DNA from: Streptomyces sp. SirexAA-E
Lineage (GTDB): Bacteria; Actinomycetota; Actinomycetes; Streptomycetales; Streptomycetaceae
Direction: 5' to 3'
Assembly: GCF_000177195.2 (NCBI RefSeq)
Contig: NC_015953.1
Coordinates: forward strand, 6,696,001-6,760,000
Length of the DNA: 64,000 nt
Position numbers and translations under genes: made by a program. The notes beneath the pieces were generated by a model. That model was given only the letters and a program-made list of their open reading frames with translations. It had not been told where the DNA came from and made no database searches. The first letter of the stretch is position 1; the number at the start of each line of letters is the position of its first letter. Below are positions 25,848 to 34,062 of the stretch, in pieces.

Positions 25848-28292
25848 TCAGCGCTTGCGGCCGCCTCGGTCGGAGCCCGTCAGCCCCGCGCGGCGCAGGG
25901 CGTCCGCCATCGCACTGTTGGCAGGAGCGGCGGCCGGTCGGGAAGCACCGCCACCGCCGCCTCCACGACGGTCACGGCCCTGTCCCCCTCCGCCCTGCCG
26001 CTGCGCCTGGCCGGACTGTCCCTGGCCGCCCTGCCCCTGGCCGCTCTGCCGCTGCCGCGGCGGGCGCTCGCCGCCGCGCTCGCGCCGGGACCCCTGACCG
26101 TCGCCGGACGTGGCGGCCTCGTCGTCCAGCCGCAGCGTCAGCGAGATCCGCTTGCGCGGGATGTCGACCTCCCTCACCTTCACCTTGACGATGTCGCCCG
26201 GCTTCACGACATCGCGCGGATCCTTGACGAACGTCCGCGACATCGCCGACACATGGACCAGACCGTCCTGGTGGACGCCGATGTCCACGAACGCTCCGAA
26301 GGCCGCGACGTTGGTGACGACCCCCTCCAGCACCATCTCCGGGGCCAGGTCGCCGATCTTCTCGACGCCCTCCTTGAAGGTGGCCGTCCGGAAGGCCGGG
26401 CGCGGGTCGCGGCCCGGCTTCTCCAGCTCCTTGAGGATGTCCGTGACCGTCGGCAGACCGAACTTCTCGTCCACGAAGTCGTCCGGCCGCAGCGAGCGCA
26501 GGACACCGGTGTTACCGATCAGCGAGGCGACGTCGCCGCCCGTCCGCTTCACCATCGTCCGCACCACCGGATACGCCTCCGGGTGCACGCTCGACGCGTC
26601 CAGCGGGTCGCCGCCCCGGATCCGCAGGAAGCCCGCGCACTGCTCGTACGCCTTCGGACCGAGGCGCGCCACGTCCTTCAGCGCCCGGCGGGAGGGGAAC
26701 GGGCCGTTGGTGTCGCGGTGCGTGACGATGTTCTCGGCGAGCGTCGCCCCGATGCCCGACACCCGCGAAAGCAGCGGCGCCGAGGCGGTGTTCACGTCGA
26801 CGCCGACCCCGTTCACACAGTCCTCGACCACCGCGTCCAGCGAACGCGACAGCTTCACCTCGGACAGGTCGTGCTGGTACTGGCCCACGCCGATCGACTT
26901 CGGGTCGATCTTCACCAGCTCCGCCAAGGGGTCCTGGAGCCGCCGGGCGATCGAGACGGCGCCACGCAACGAGACGTCCATGTCGGGCAGTTCCTGCGAA
27001 GCGAAGGCCGAGGCGGAGTACACGGACGCGCCCGCCTCCGACACCATCACCTTGGTCAGCTTCAGCTCCGGGTGGCGCTCGCACAGCTCACCGGCGAGCT
27101 TGTCGGTCTCCCGGGACGCCGTGCCGTTGCCGATGGCGATCAGCTCGACCCGGTGCTCCCGGGCCAGCCGCTCCAGCGTCGCCAGGGACTGCTCCCACTT
27201 GTTGGCCGGCACGTGCGGGTGGATCACGTCGGTGGCGACGACCTTCCCGGTCGCGTCCACCACGGCGACCTTCACGCCCGTACGGAAACCGGGGTCGAGC
27301 CCCAGCGTCGCCCGGGTCCCGGCAGGCGCCGCGAGCAGCAGGTCGCGCAGGTTCGACGCGAAGACCCGGACCGCCTCGTCCTCGGCAGCCGTACGCAGCC
27401 GCAGCCGCAGGTCGATCCCCAGGTGGACGAGGACCCGGGTGCGCCACGCCCAGCGCACCGTGTCGCCGAGCCACTTGTCACCGGGCCGGCCGCGGTCCGC
27501 GACCCCGAACCGGCGGGCGATCATGTTCTCGTACACCGAGGGGCCCGGCCGCTCCGCGGCGTCGGGGCCCTCCGGGTCCAGCACCAGGTCGAGGACGTCC
27601 TCCTTCTCGCCCCGGAGCATCGCCAGCACCCGGTGCGAGGGCAGCGCGGTGAACGGCTCCGCGAAGTCGAAGTAGTCGGCGAACTTGGCGCCCGCCTCCT
27701 CCTTGCCGTCCCGCACCTTCGCCACGACGCGGCCCTGGGTCCACATGCGTTCGCGCAGTTCGCCGGTGAGGTCGGCGTCCTCCGAGAACCGCTCGGTCAG
27801 GATCGCGCGGGCGCCCTCCAGCGCCGCCGCCGCGTCCGCCACGCCCTTGTCCGCGTCGACGAACGCGGCCGCCGCGGTGAGCGGGTCCACGGACGGGTCG
27901 CCGAGCAGCCCGTCGGCCAGCGGTTCCAGCCCCGCCTCGCGTGCGATCTGCGCCTTCGTCCGGCGCTTCGGCTTGAAGGGCAGATAGATGTCCTCGAGCC
28001 GCGCCTTGGTGTCGGCCGCCCGGATCCGCGCCTCCAGCGCGTCGTCGAGCTTGCCCTGTTCGCGTACGGAGTCGAGGACCGCCGTACGACGGTCCTCCAG
28101 CTCCCGCAGGTACCGCAGCCGTTCCTCGAGCGTGCGCAGCTGCGCATCGTCGAGCATCTGGGTCGCTTCCTTGCGGTAGCGCGCGATGAACGGCACGGTC
28201 GACCCGCCGTCGAGCAGCTCGACCGCCGCCTTCACCTGACGCTCGTGTACGCCGAGTTCCTCGGCGATCCTGCCTTCGATGGACGTCGTCAC
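25848..28292 (-). CDS. tex: Tex-family RNA-binding transcriptional accessory protein
   Basis: An 814-residue nucleic-acid-binding protein: N-terminal helical Tex domain (EELGVHERQVKAAVELLDGGSTVPFIARYRKE), a YqgF-like RNase H fold (TLGLDPGFRTGVKVAVVD), helix-hairpin-helix motifs (VNTASAPLLSRVSGIGATLAENIV) and an S1 domain near 640-715 (VLEGVVTNVAAFGAFVDIGVHQDGLVHVS). The last 90 residues are low-complexity Gly/Gln/Arg-rich with RGG-like repeats, ending DRGGRKR. The chosen start is the GTG at 28292 (TTSIEGRIAEELG); an in-frame ATG at 28352 would add 20 residues. Confidence 0.93.
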   Translation of the reverse strand: MTTSIEGRIAEELGVHERQVKAAVELLDGGSTVPFIARYRKEATQMLDDAQLRTLEERLRYLRELEDRRTAVLDSVREQGKLDDALEARIRAADTKARLEDIYLPFKPKRRTKAQIAREAGLEPLADGLLGDPSVDPLTAAAAFVDADKGVADAAAALEGARAILTERFSEDADLTGELRERMWTQGRVVAKVRDGKEEAGAKFADYFDFAEPFTALPSHRVLAMLRGEKEDVLDLVLDPEGPDAAERPGPSVYENMIARRFGVADRGRPGDKWLGDTVRWAWRTRVLVHLGIDLRLRLRTAAEDEAVRVFASNLRDLLLAAPAGTRATLGLDPGFRTGVKVAVVDATGKVVATDVIHPHVPANKWEQSLATLERLAREHRVELIAIGNGTASRETDKLAGELCERHPELKLTKVMVSEAGASVYSASAFASQELPDMDVSLRGAVSIARRLQDPLAELVKIDPKSIGVGQYQHDLSEVKLSRSLDAVVEDCVNGVGVDVNTASAPLLSRVSGIGATLAENIVTHRDTNGPFPSRRALKDVARLGPKAYEQCAGFLRIRGGDPLDASSVHPEAYPVVRTMVKRTGGDVASLIGNTGVLRSLRPDDFVDEKFGLPTVTDILKELEKPGRDPRPAFRTATFKEGVEKIGDLAPEMVLEGVVTNVAAFGAFVDIGVHQDGLVHVSAMSRTFVKDPRDVVKPGDIVKVKVREVDIPRKRISLTLRLDDEAATSGDGQGSRRERGGERPPRQRQSGQGQGGQGQSGQAQRQGGGGQGRDRRGGGGGGASRPAAAPANSAMADALRRAGLTGSDRGGRKR

Positions 28293-28444
28293 GGTTTTCC
28301 CGACTCGCCTTCTCGTACTGGCTGTGCTGGCTGTGCCACGGGGGTGGTTCACACCCGGGTGATCCCCTTCGCCTGCATTGTGCCGGGTGGCCGGGTGCCG
28401 TGTCGCGCGACCTCCTCGAACGCGGGCCCGCAGATCCGGGTGGG

Positions 28445-28573
28445 TCAGGCGCGGCGGGCCCGGCCGCCGCGCGACGCGCCGCCGAGGAGCTTGGCCACCA
28501 GACGGAAGGGCAGCGTCACCACGGTGGCCACGGCCGAGCCGATGGAACGGAGGATGTCCGCGAGCGTACGCAT
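28445..28573 (-). CDS. LPFR-motif small membrane-associated protein
   Basis: A 42-residue protein with a strong ribosome binding site (AGAAGGAGA, seven bases before ATG). The sequence has an amphipathic or hydrophobic core (SIGSAVATVVTLPFRLVAKLLGG) and a basic tail (SRGGRARRA). The LPFR...LLGG pattern recurs in many Streptomyces miniproteins of unknown function. It could form a short transmembrane or surface-binding helix. Standalone gene between tex and an SCO6745-family gene. Confidence 0.75.
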   Translation of the reverse strand: MRTLADILRSIGSAVATVVTLPFRLVAKLLGGASRGGRARRA

Positions 28574-28658
28574 GGTCCGTCTCCTTCTGTGAGGATGTGT
28601 GTGCGTGGTCGCATGGCCCGATCCGCGCGCCGTAAACACACCCCCGGGCCGCCCGGAC

Positions 28659-28685
28659 CCGCCGGCCGCCAACCCGGGCCGGCGG
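28659..28685 (-). terminator. Hairpin after the SCO6745-family gene
   Basis: CCGCCGGCC (28659-28667) and GGCCGGCGG (28677-28685) form a perfect 9-base stem with a 9-base loop, 17 bases past the stop of the minus-strand gene that ends at 28702. Confidence 0.6.
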
Positions 28686-28701
28686 CCGGCGACCGCTCCG
28701 G

Positions 28702-29565
28702 TCAGCCCCTTCCGACCAGGTCGTCCGGGAACGCCCCGGCCGCGGCCGCGGTGAACAGGAAGCCCCGGCCCAGCTCCGTCAGCCGTTCCACGCCCTCCGC
28801 GCCCAGGTGTTCGTAGGGCGCCGCGTCCATCCGGTCCGTGGCCTCCTCCAGCTCGGCCCGGAGCGCCGTGCCGGCGTCGGCCAGCTCGCCCGTCTCGTCG
28901 AGCACGCCGCGCACGCGCAGCCGCTCCACCGCGGCGTCCCAGTCGTCGGACCGCCAGCCCCGGGTCGCCATGACCCACCGGGGAGCCATGCCCTTGCCCG
29001 TCGCGGTGTGGCTGACCAGGGCCTCCACCGGATCGAGGCCGGCAGAGAGCAGCGCGGCGAGGTGGGCGTCCCCGCGGTGCTCGCGCAGGAGTGTCGCCGC
29101 GTGCCAGTACGCCATGTGCGGCTCCTCGGGCACCGGCAGGTCGGCGTGCGCGGCGTACAGCGGCTTGGCGGGCCGGGTGCAGCCCTCGGCGGCGCGCAGG
29201 GCGAGCCGTGCCGCCTCGGCCATCTCCGGGGAGGCGAGGACCTCCTCGCCGAGGACCCGGCGCAGCGTCGAGTCGGCGGCCCGCAGCCGCGCTTCGAGCG
29301 CCGCCGAGGGCGTGACCACGGACCACACGGCCGGCAGATGGCGGGCCACCAGCTCGTGGTTGAAGTTGTAGAAGGTGGCCGTGACCGTGCCCGGCCCCAC
29401 CGCGCCCAGCGCGGCGCCACGGGCGGCGAAGTAGACGGCACCGGGCTCGTCGAGGCCCAGCTCGCCGAACTCCTTGCCCAGATCGGGGGAGAAGTAGACG
29501 CAGGAGTGCAGCGGGTTGAGGGCGTTGTGGCAGCGGCGTCCGGCGCGCGGCGCGAGAGTACTCAT
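28702..29565 (-). CDS. SCO6745-family protein of unknown function
   Basis: A 287-residue soluble protein widespread in actinomycetes. Recurrent phrases are GRRCHNALNPLHSCVYFSPD (8-27), FYNFNHELVARHLP (about 65-78) and GKGMAPRWVMATRGWRSDDWDAA (about 191-213). The C-terminal third looks like a winged-helix regulator (LRVRGVLDETGELADAG) of the type that reads acid substrates. No catalytic motif can be identified. It is divergent from a GlxA-type regulator. Confidence 0.75.
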   Translation of the reverse strand: MSTLAPRAGRRCHNALNPLHSCVYFSPDLGKEFGELGLDEPGAVYFAARGAALGAVGPGTVTATFYNFNHELVARHLPAVWSVVTPSAALEARLRAADSTLRRVLGEEVLASPEMAEAARLALRAAEGCTRPAKPLYAAHADLPVPEEPHMAYWHAATLLREHRGDAHLAALLSAGLDPVEALVSHTATGKGMAPRWVMATRGWRSDDWDAAVERLRVRGVLDETGELADAGTALRAELEEATDRMDAAPYEHLGAEGVERLTELGRGFLFTAAAAGAFPDDLVGRG

Positions 29566-29725
29566 GGCAGCACGTTACCGACTGGTCGGTACGAGTCGTA
29601 ACCCCGGGGCGGACGTGACATGTACCGCAGCCCGCAGCCCGCAGCCCGCCGCCCGAGCACGATGGCAGGAAAGGTGGGGAGCCCGTCATTGCGGCCATCG
29701 CGCCGGCCCGCCCAGGATGGCGTCC

Positions 29726-30682
29726 ATGAAGCAGCGCACCGTACTCGTCGTCCTCTTCGACGGCGTCCAGAGCCTCGATGTGAGCGGCCCGATGGAGGTC
29801 TTCGCGGGCGCCTCCCGATTCCCCGCCGTCTCCTACGAGCTGCGCACCGCCTCACCGGGCGGGGTACCCGTCCGCTGCACCAGCGGGCTCACCCTCGTCC
29901 CCGACGGGGCGCTGGAGGACGCGGCGGTGCCGGACATGCTGCTCGTGCCGGGCGGCCGGGGCACCCGGGCCCCCGACCCGGAGCTGATCGAATGGCTGCG
30001 CGAACACGCGCCGCGGGCAGGACGGTTGGTCTCGGTCTGCTCCGGAGCGCTGCTGCTCGCCGAGGCCGGGCAGCTCGACGGACACCGGGTGACCACCCAC
30101 TGGGCCGTCTGCGACCGGCTCGCCCGGGAACACCCGGCGGTGGAGGTGGACCCCGACCCGATCTTCGTACGCGACGGACGGCTTGCCACCTCGGCCGGGG
30201 TCACCGCCGGCATCGACCTCGCGCTGGCCCTGGTCGAGGAGGACCACGGCCGGGAGGTCGCGCTCGCCGTCGCCCGGCACCTCGTGGTCTTCCTGCGCCG
30301 CCCCGGCAACCAGGCCCAGTTCAGTGCCCAGCTCACCGCCCAGACCGCCGCCCGCGAACCCCTGCGGGAGGTCCAGCACTGGATCACCGAGCACCCGGAC
30401 GCGGACCTCTGCGTGGAGGCGCTGGCGGCCAGGGCCCGGCTCTCGCCCCGCCACTTCGCCCGCGCCTTCCAGGCCGAGACCGGGCTCACCCCCGGCCGCT
30501 ACGTCGAGCGTGTACGCCTCGAACAGGCCCGCCGGCTCCTGGAGGACACCACGGACGGCATCACCGGGATCGCCCGGGCCAGCGGCTACGGCACCCCGGA
30601 GGCCATGCGCCGCGCCTTCGTCAAGGCACTCGGCACCGCGCCCGCCGAGTACCGCCGCCGCTTCCGTACCCAGCCCGCCTGA
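29726..30682 (+). CDS. GlxA-family transcriptional regulator (DJ-1/PfpI domain plus AraC HTH)
   Basis: A 318-residue regulator with an N-terminal GATase-1-like sensing domain (VVLFDGVQSLDVSGPMEVF at 7-25; nucleophile-elbow phrase SVCSGALLLAEAG near 108) and a C-terminal AraC double HTH (VEALAARARLSPRHFARAFQAETGLTPGRYVERVRLEQARRLLE). ATG chosen at 29726. Fifty-seven bases downstream is a stand-alone protein with the same sensor fold, so the pair is probably co-transcribed and may act on related ligands. Confidence 0.92.
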   Translation: MKQRTVLVVLFDGVQSLDVSGPMEVFAGASRFPAVSYELRTASPGGVPVRCTSGLTLVPDGALEDAAVPDMLLVPGGRGTRAPDPELIEWLREHAPRAGRLVSVCSGALLLAEAGQLDGHRVTTHWAVCDRLAREHPAVEVDPDPIFVRDGRLATSAGVTAGIDLALALVEEDHGREVALAVARHLVVFLRRPGNQAQFSAQLTAQTAAREPLREVQHWITEHPDADLCVEALAARARLSPRHFARAFQAETGLTPGRYVERVRLEQARRLLEDTTDGITGIARASGYGTPEAMRRAFVKALGTAPAEYRRRFRTQPA

Positions 30683-30739
30683 CGAGACCCGGACCGACTG
30701 ACGAACCGTCAACCAACGACCACTCACGGACGGACACCC

Positions 30740-31375
30740 ATGCAGATCGCCATCGTCCTCTTCGACCGCTTCACCGCACTCGACGCGGTCGGCCCCTACG
30801 AGATGCTCAGCCGCACCCCCGGCGCCGAGACCGTCCTCGTCGCCGAACGCCCCGGCCCCGTACGCAACGAGACCGGCAGCCTCGCCCTCACCGCCGACCG
30901 CGCCCTGGCCGACCTGCCCGCACCGGACGTGGTGATCGTGCCCGGCGGGCCCGGGCAGAGCGCGCAGATGGACAACGAGGTGCTGCTCGACTGGCTGCGC
31001 ACGGCCGACACCACCAGCACCTGGACCACCTCCGTGTGCAGCGGCTCCCTGCTGCTGGCCGCCGCCGGCCTCCTCACCGGCCGCCGAGCCACCTCGCACT
31101 GGCTCGCCCTCGACCTCCTCAGGACGTACGGGGCCGACCCGACCGGCGAACGCGTCGTCACCGACGGCAAGTACGTCACCGCCGCCGGCGTCTCCTCCGG
31201 CATCGACATGGGGCTGACCCTGCTCGGGCGGATCGCGGGGGACACCCACGCCCAGGCCGTGCAGCTGCTGACCGAGTACGACCCCCAGCCGCCCTACGAC
31301 GCGGGCTCGCCGCTGAAGGCACCGGCCGAGCTGGTGGAGGAGTTCCGTACGGGGAGCCGCTTCACCCTGACGTGA
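30740..31375 (+). CDS. DJ-1/PfpI family protein
   Basis: A 211-residue single-domain protein related to the sensor half of the regulator immediately upstream. AIVLFDRFTALDAVGPYEML (3-22), VIVPGGPGQSAQ and the nucleophile elbow SVCSGSLLLAAAGLLTG (about 95-111) are intact, so the cysteine could be catalytic, as in isonitrile hydratases of this family. The actual reaction is unknown. The stop codon lies inside the first unit of a 26-base tandem repeat. Confidence 0.88.
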   Translation: MQIAIVLFDRFTALDAVGPYEMLSRTPGAETVLVAERPGPVRNETGSLALTADRALADLPAPDVVIVPGGPGQSAQMDNEVLLDWLRTADTTSTWTTSVCSGSLLLAAAGLLTGRRATSHWLALDLLRTYGADPTGERVVTDGKYVTAAGVSSGIDMGLTLLGRIAGDTHAQAVQLLTEYDPQPPYDAGSPLKAPAELVEEFRTGSRFTLT

Positions 31376-31400
31376 CGGGGAGCCGCCTCATCCTGACGTG
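31349..31400. repeat. 26-base tandem direct repeat across two convergent gene ends
   Basis: Unit 1 at 31349-31374 and unit 2 at 31375-31400 (ACGGGGAGCCGC, YTCAYCCTGACGTG) differ at two positions. Unit 1 holds the end of the DJ-1 gene, and unit 2 the end of the convergent enoyl-CoA hydratase gene. Read on the minus strand, both copies would end the hydratase with Thr-Ser-Gly-stop, so the duplication left both proteins with sensible termini. Confidence 0.75.
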
Positions 31401-32197
31401 GGCGAGGGGCCGGCCGGCCCCGTCGTGTAGGTGAAGCGGGGCGCGCGGCGTTCCAGGAAGGCGGCGACCCCCTCCGCGGTGTCGCCGCTGCCGCGCGCCT
31501 GCGCCGACCAGTACGCGTCCCGGTCCGTCCGGCCGGCCGCGAACTCCTTCGCCGCGCCCTGGGTCAGCTGCGAGCGTGACGCCAGCACCCGCGCGAAGTC
31601 CCGCACCCGCTCCTCCAGCCCGTCCGGTGGCAGCACCTCGTCCACCAGCCCGGTGCGCAGGGCGCGCTCGGCACCGATCAGCTCACCGGAGAACAGCAGG
31701 TACTTCGCCGTGGCCGGACCGACCAGAGCCACCAGGCGCCGGGTCGAGGAGGACGGGTAGACGATCCCCAGCTTGGCCGGGGTGACGCCGAACGACGCCC
31801 CCTGATCGGCGAACCGCAGATCACAGGCGGCCGCGAGCTGGCTGCCGCCGCCCACGCAGTACCCGCGCACCGCCGCCAGCGTCGGCCGGGGGAAGGCGGC
31901 CAGCGCCTCCTCGGCCCGCACCGCCAGCTCCTGCGGGCGTCCGGCGGGATCCCGGAGCGAGGAGATGTCCGCGCCGGCGCAGAAGGTGTCACCGGCGCCG
32001 GTGAGGACGAGCACCCGCACCGCCGGATCGGCGGCCAGCGACTCCACCAGCCCGGGTAGCGCCTCCCACATGTCCGCGGTCATCGCGTTGCGCTTGGCGG
32101 GATTGCTGATGACGACGGTGGCCACGCCGTCGGCGACACCGTGCTCCAGCCGCGGCCCGGCCGGCGTCGCGCACGGCGCCTGCTCCCTGAGTCCCAT
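31388..32197 (-). CDS. Enoyl-CoA hydratase/isomerase family protein
   Basis: A 269-residue crotonase-fold enzyme. The CoA-binding loop ISNPAKRNAMTADM, oxyanion-hole phrase GDTFCAGADISSL and second loop AVRGYCVGGGSQLAAACDLRFAD are intact. In the position of the hydratase glutamate it reads VTPAKLGIVYPSSSTRRL, with Ala-Lys rather than a Pro-Glu pair, so it may be an isomerase or other crotonase. I chose the ATG at 32197. It stands alone and is not next to other beta-oxidation genes. Confidence 0.85.
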   Translation of the reverse strand: MGLREQAPCATPAGPRLEHGVADGVATVVISNPAKRNAMTADMWEALPGLVESLAADPAVRVLVLTGAGDTFCAGADISSLRDPAGRPQELAVRAEEALAAFPRPTLAAVRGYCVGGGSQLAAACDLRFADQGASFGVTPAKLGIVYPSSSTRRLVALVGPATAKYLLFSGELIGAERALRTGLVDEVLPPDGLEERVRDFARVLASRSQLTQGAAKEFAAGRTDRDAYWSAQARGSGDTAEGVAAFLERRAPRFTYTTGPAGPSPTSG

Positions 32198-32547
32198 GGG
32201 CCGGATGCTATCCCCAGGGGCCGAACCTACGATCGGGAAGGGGCCGCGAAGGACGGGCCCCCGAGGAGTCGCCGATGACCGGACCCACGACCGAGCCCGG
32301 ACCGACCCCCTGCTGCCGGGGCTGGCGACCGGTATCGGCGGCCGACGCATCGTCAGCCCGAGGACGGACCAGAGGTCCCCGCAACAGGACAAGAAGTAGC
32401 CCCGCACCGGGCGCCACTGTGCAATCTCGATCGCATCATCGCTATCAGTGGGCACTTCCGGTCAGCCACCGGAGCCGGACCACGCAGTTCCTGACACTCG
32501 TTACTCGATGGTCGGTGGCAGGCGAGTCGAGAGCGGGTGGCCGGTCC
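32198..32547. other. Intergenic region without a supported gene
   Basis: Divergent spacer of 350 bases between the hydratase and an ATP-binding protein gene. An ATG at 32275 with GAGGAG upstream opens a frame that runs uninterrupted into the ATPase gene, but the peptide is Arg/Ser/Pro-rich and not protein-like. I therefore treat the region as untranslated promoter sequence. No other signal is clear. Confidence 0.4.
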
Positions 32548-33003
32548 ATGGAGAGCCGCGAAAGAGTCCCGGACCACGCCGTGCCCTACGAAGGGGTGTG
32601 GCGCTTCACCGCCCCCGCCGTCGACGCCTCGGTGCCGCAGGCCCGGCACGCCGTCCGTGACCTGCTGAAGAGGCAGGGCGTACCCGTCCAGGACGACATC
32701 ATGCAGGGACTGCTGCTGATCGTGTCGGAGCTCGTCACCAACGCCGTCAAGCACGCGGCCCTGCTCTCACCCGAACTCGCCGTGGAGGTGGCCGTCGGCG
32801 CCGAGTGGGTCCGCGTCTGCGTCGAGGACGACCACCCCTACCGCCCCACCGCCCTGGTCACCGACCACGGACAGACGGGCGGCCGTGGGCTGCTGCTGGT
32901 CCGCGAGATCACCGCGGAGGCGGGCGGTGCCTGCGACGTGGAGCACACGGCGGGCGGTGGCAAGATCATCTGGGCGGCGCTGCCGCTCAGGACAGGGCTC
33001 TGA
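32548..33003 (+). CDS. ATP-binding protein, anti-sigma (RsbW/SpoIIAB-like) histidine-kinase fold
   Basis: A 151-residue GHKL ATPase-fold protein. The N box is visible as LIVSELVTNAVKHA (residues 52-65) and the G boxes as VEDDHPYRP and GQTGGRGLLLVREIT (about 110-124). Such proteins in Streptomyces usually bind and inhibit alternative sigma factors and can phosphorylate an antagonist. No sigma factor or antagonist gene is adjacent, so the partner is unknown. The start is uncertain because no strong ribosome binding site precedes the ATG. Confidence 0.82.
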   Translation: MESRERVPDHAVPYEGVWRFTAPAVDASVPQARHAVRDLLKRQGVPVQDDIMQGLLLIVSELVTNAVKHAALLSPELAVEVAVGAEWVRVCVEDDHPYRPTALVTDHGQTGGRGLLLVREITAEAGGACDVEHTAGGGKIIWAALPLRTGL

Positions 33004-33027
33004 CCACCCCCGGCCCGCCGCGCCGGT

Positions 33028-33627
33028 TCACCAGCCGGCCGCCGGACCGGTCAGCTCCCTGATCGCGGGCCGCGCCGCGTCCAGCACCGTCATGAACCAC
33101 GCCGAGAACGGAGCGGCGGCATGCCGCTCGGCGAGCTCGGCCGCGGTCACGAACGCCGTCTCGCCCACCTCCTCCGCATCCGGCCGCACCCGCTCCTGCA
33201 CCATCCCGACGAAGAGGTGGTTGAACTCCTGCTCCACCAGCCCCGACGCCGGGTCGGGGTGGTTGTAGCGGACCGTGCCCGCCGCTGCGAGCAGCGAGGG
33301 CGAAGCACCCAGCTCCTCGTACGTACGCCGGGCGGCGGCCGCGAAGGGCGCCTCGCCCGGGTAGGGGTGACCGCAGCAGGTGTTCGACCACACGCCGGGG
33401 GAGTGGTACTTGCCGAGCGCCCGGCGCTGCAGCAGCAGCCGCCCCTGTTCGTCGAAGAGGAAGACGGAGAACGCCCGGTGCAGCTGACCGGGGGCCTGGT
33501 GGGCCGCGAGCTTCTCCGCGGTGCCGATCGTGGTACCGCTCTCGTCGACCAGTTCGAGCATGATCGCTTCTGCTGTGCCGTTCGACGAGCTGTGCGTCGC
33601 GGTGGCTGGTGTGGTCGGCATACCCAT
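33028..33627 (-). CDS. idi: Isopentenyl-diphosphate delta-isomerase, type I
   Basis: A 199-residue Nudix-fold enzyme that interconverts isopentenyl and dimethylallyl diphosphate. The catalytic cysteine lies in SNTCCGHP (C84/C85) and the glutamate in the Nudix-like ARRTYEELG (about 99-107), with HPYPGE and LVEQEFNHLFVG as further family marks. It would supply prenyl primers for the hopanoid genes 10 kb away. Confidence 0.95.
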   Translation of the reverse strand: MGMPTTPATATHSSSNGTAEAIMLELVDESGTTIGTAEKLAAHQAPGQLHRAFSVFLFDEQGRLLLQRRALGKYHSPGVWSNTCCGHPYPGEAPFAAAARRTYEELGASPSLLAAAGTVRYNHPDPASGLVEQEFNHLFVGMVQERVRPDAEEVGETAFVTAAELAERHAAAPFSAWFMTVLDAARPAIRELTGPAAGW

Positions 33628-33888
33628 CCTTCGCTTTGGTTACCGGCCTCGTGCGCCGGACCCCTCGAGTCCGGTCAAGTCTGCCGCACAAAAGCCGCTT
33701 GTCCGCACTTCGGGTGCTGGCATGTCCGTCCCGCCGCACCGGGCGGTCACGGCGGGGCGGGCGTCACGCAGGCCCCGAAGGCCCCCGGCCGGGCGACCCG
33801 AGGTACGCCGAGCCCTCGGCCCGGACCAGGTCGAAGGAGCCGCGGTGCCGGGCTCGGCGCGGACCCCGACACCGACCGCTTCCCAGGA

Positions 33889-34062
33889 GGGCGTGTTCCG
33901 GAGTCCCGCCTGTCCGGCGACGCCTGGCACGCACCCTCGCCGCGTTGTCGGGATCACCCCGGTACATCCGGTACCGGGGCGACCCTCCGCCGTGCGATCG
34001 CACGCACCGGACGCCGCCGGGCCCGCCCTCCGGGCGGACGGCGCCGCGTTCGAAACACGCCC
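33889..34062. repeat. Terminal-inverted-repeat (MITE-like) element, copy 3
   Basis: A 174-base copy in the same orientation as copies 1 and 2, with left end GGGCGTGTTCCGGAGT and right end TTCGAAACACGCCC before TA. On the left it is flanked by GA, not TA. As with copy 2, its terminal C plus TA forms the TAG stop of the neighbouring minus-strand gene, here the CDF transporter. The bases between it and idi (33628-33888) hold no gene I can support. Confidence 0.8.

Noticed and set aside
25134..28592. An 1152-codon plus-strand frame over the ABC-F end and the Tex gene
   Set aside because: It is out of frame with the ABC-F gene and antisense to Tex. The peptide is Arg/Gly/His/Leu-rich noise without domains.
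32275..32547. N-terminal extension of the ATP-binding protein from an ATG with GAGGAG
   Set aside because: The added 91 residues are Ser/Arg/Pro-rich and unlike the compact GHKL family, although translation from there cannot be excluded.
33764..33885. A possible C-terminal gene remnant next to repeat copy 3 (RGSFDLVRAEGSAYLGSPG)
   Set aside because: Only about 25 residues look protein-like, with no start or second fragment; too short to support a pseudogene call.
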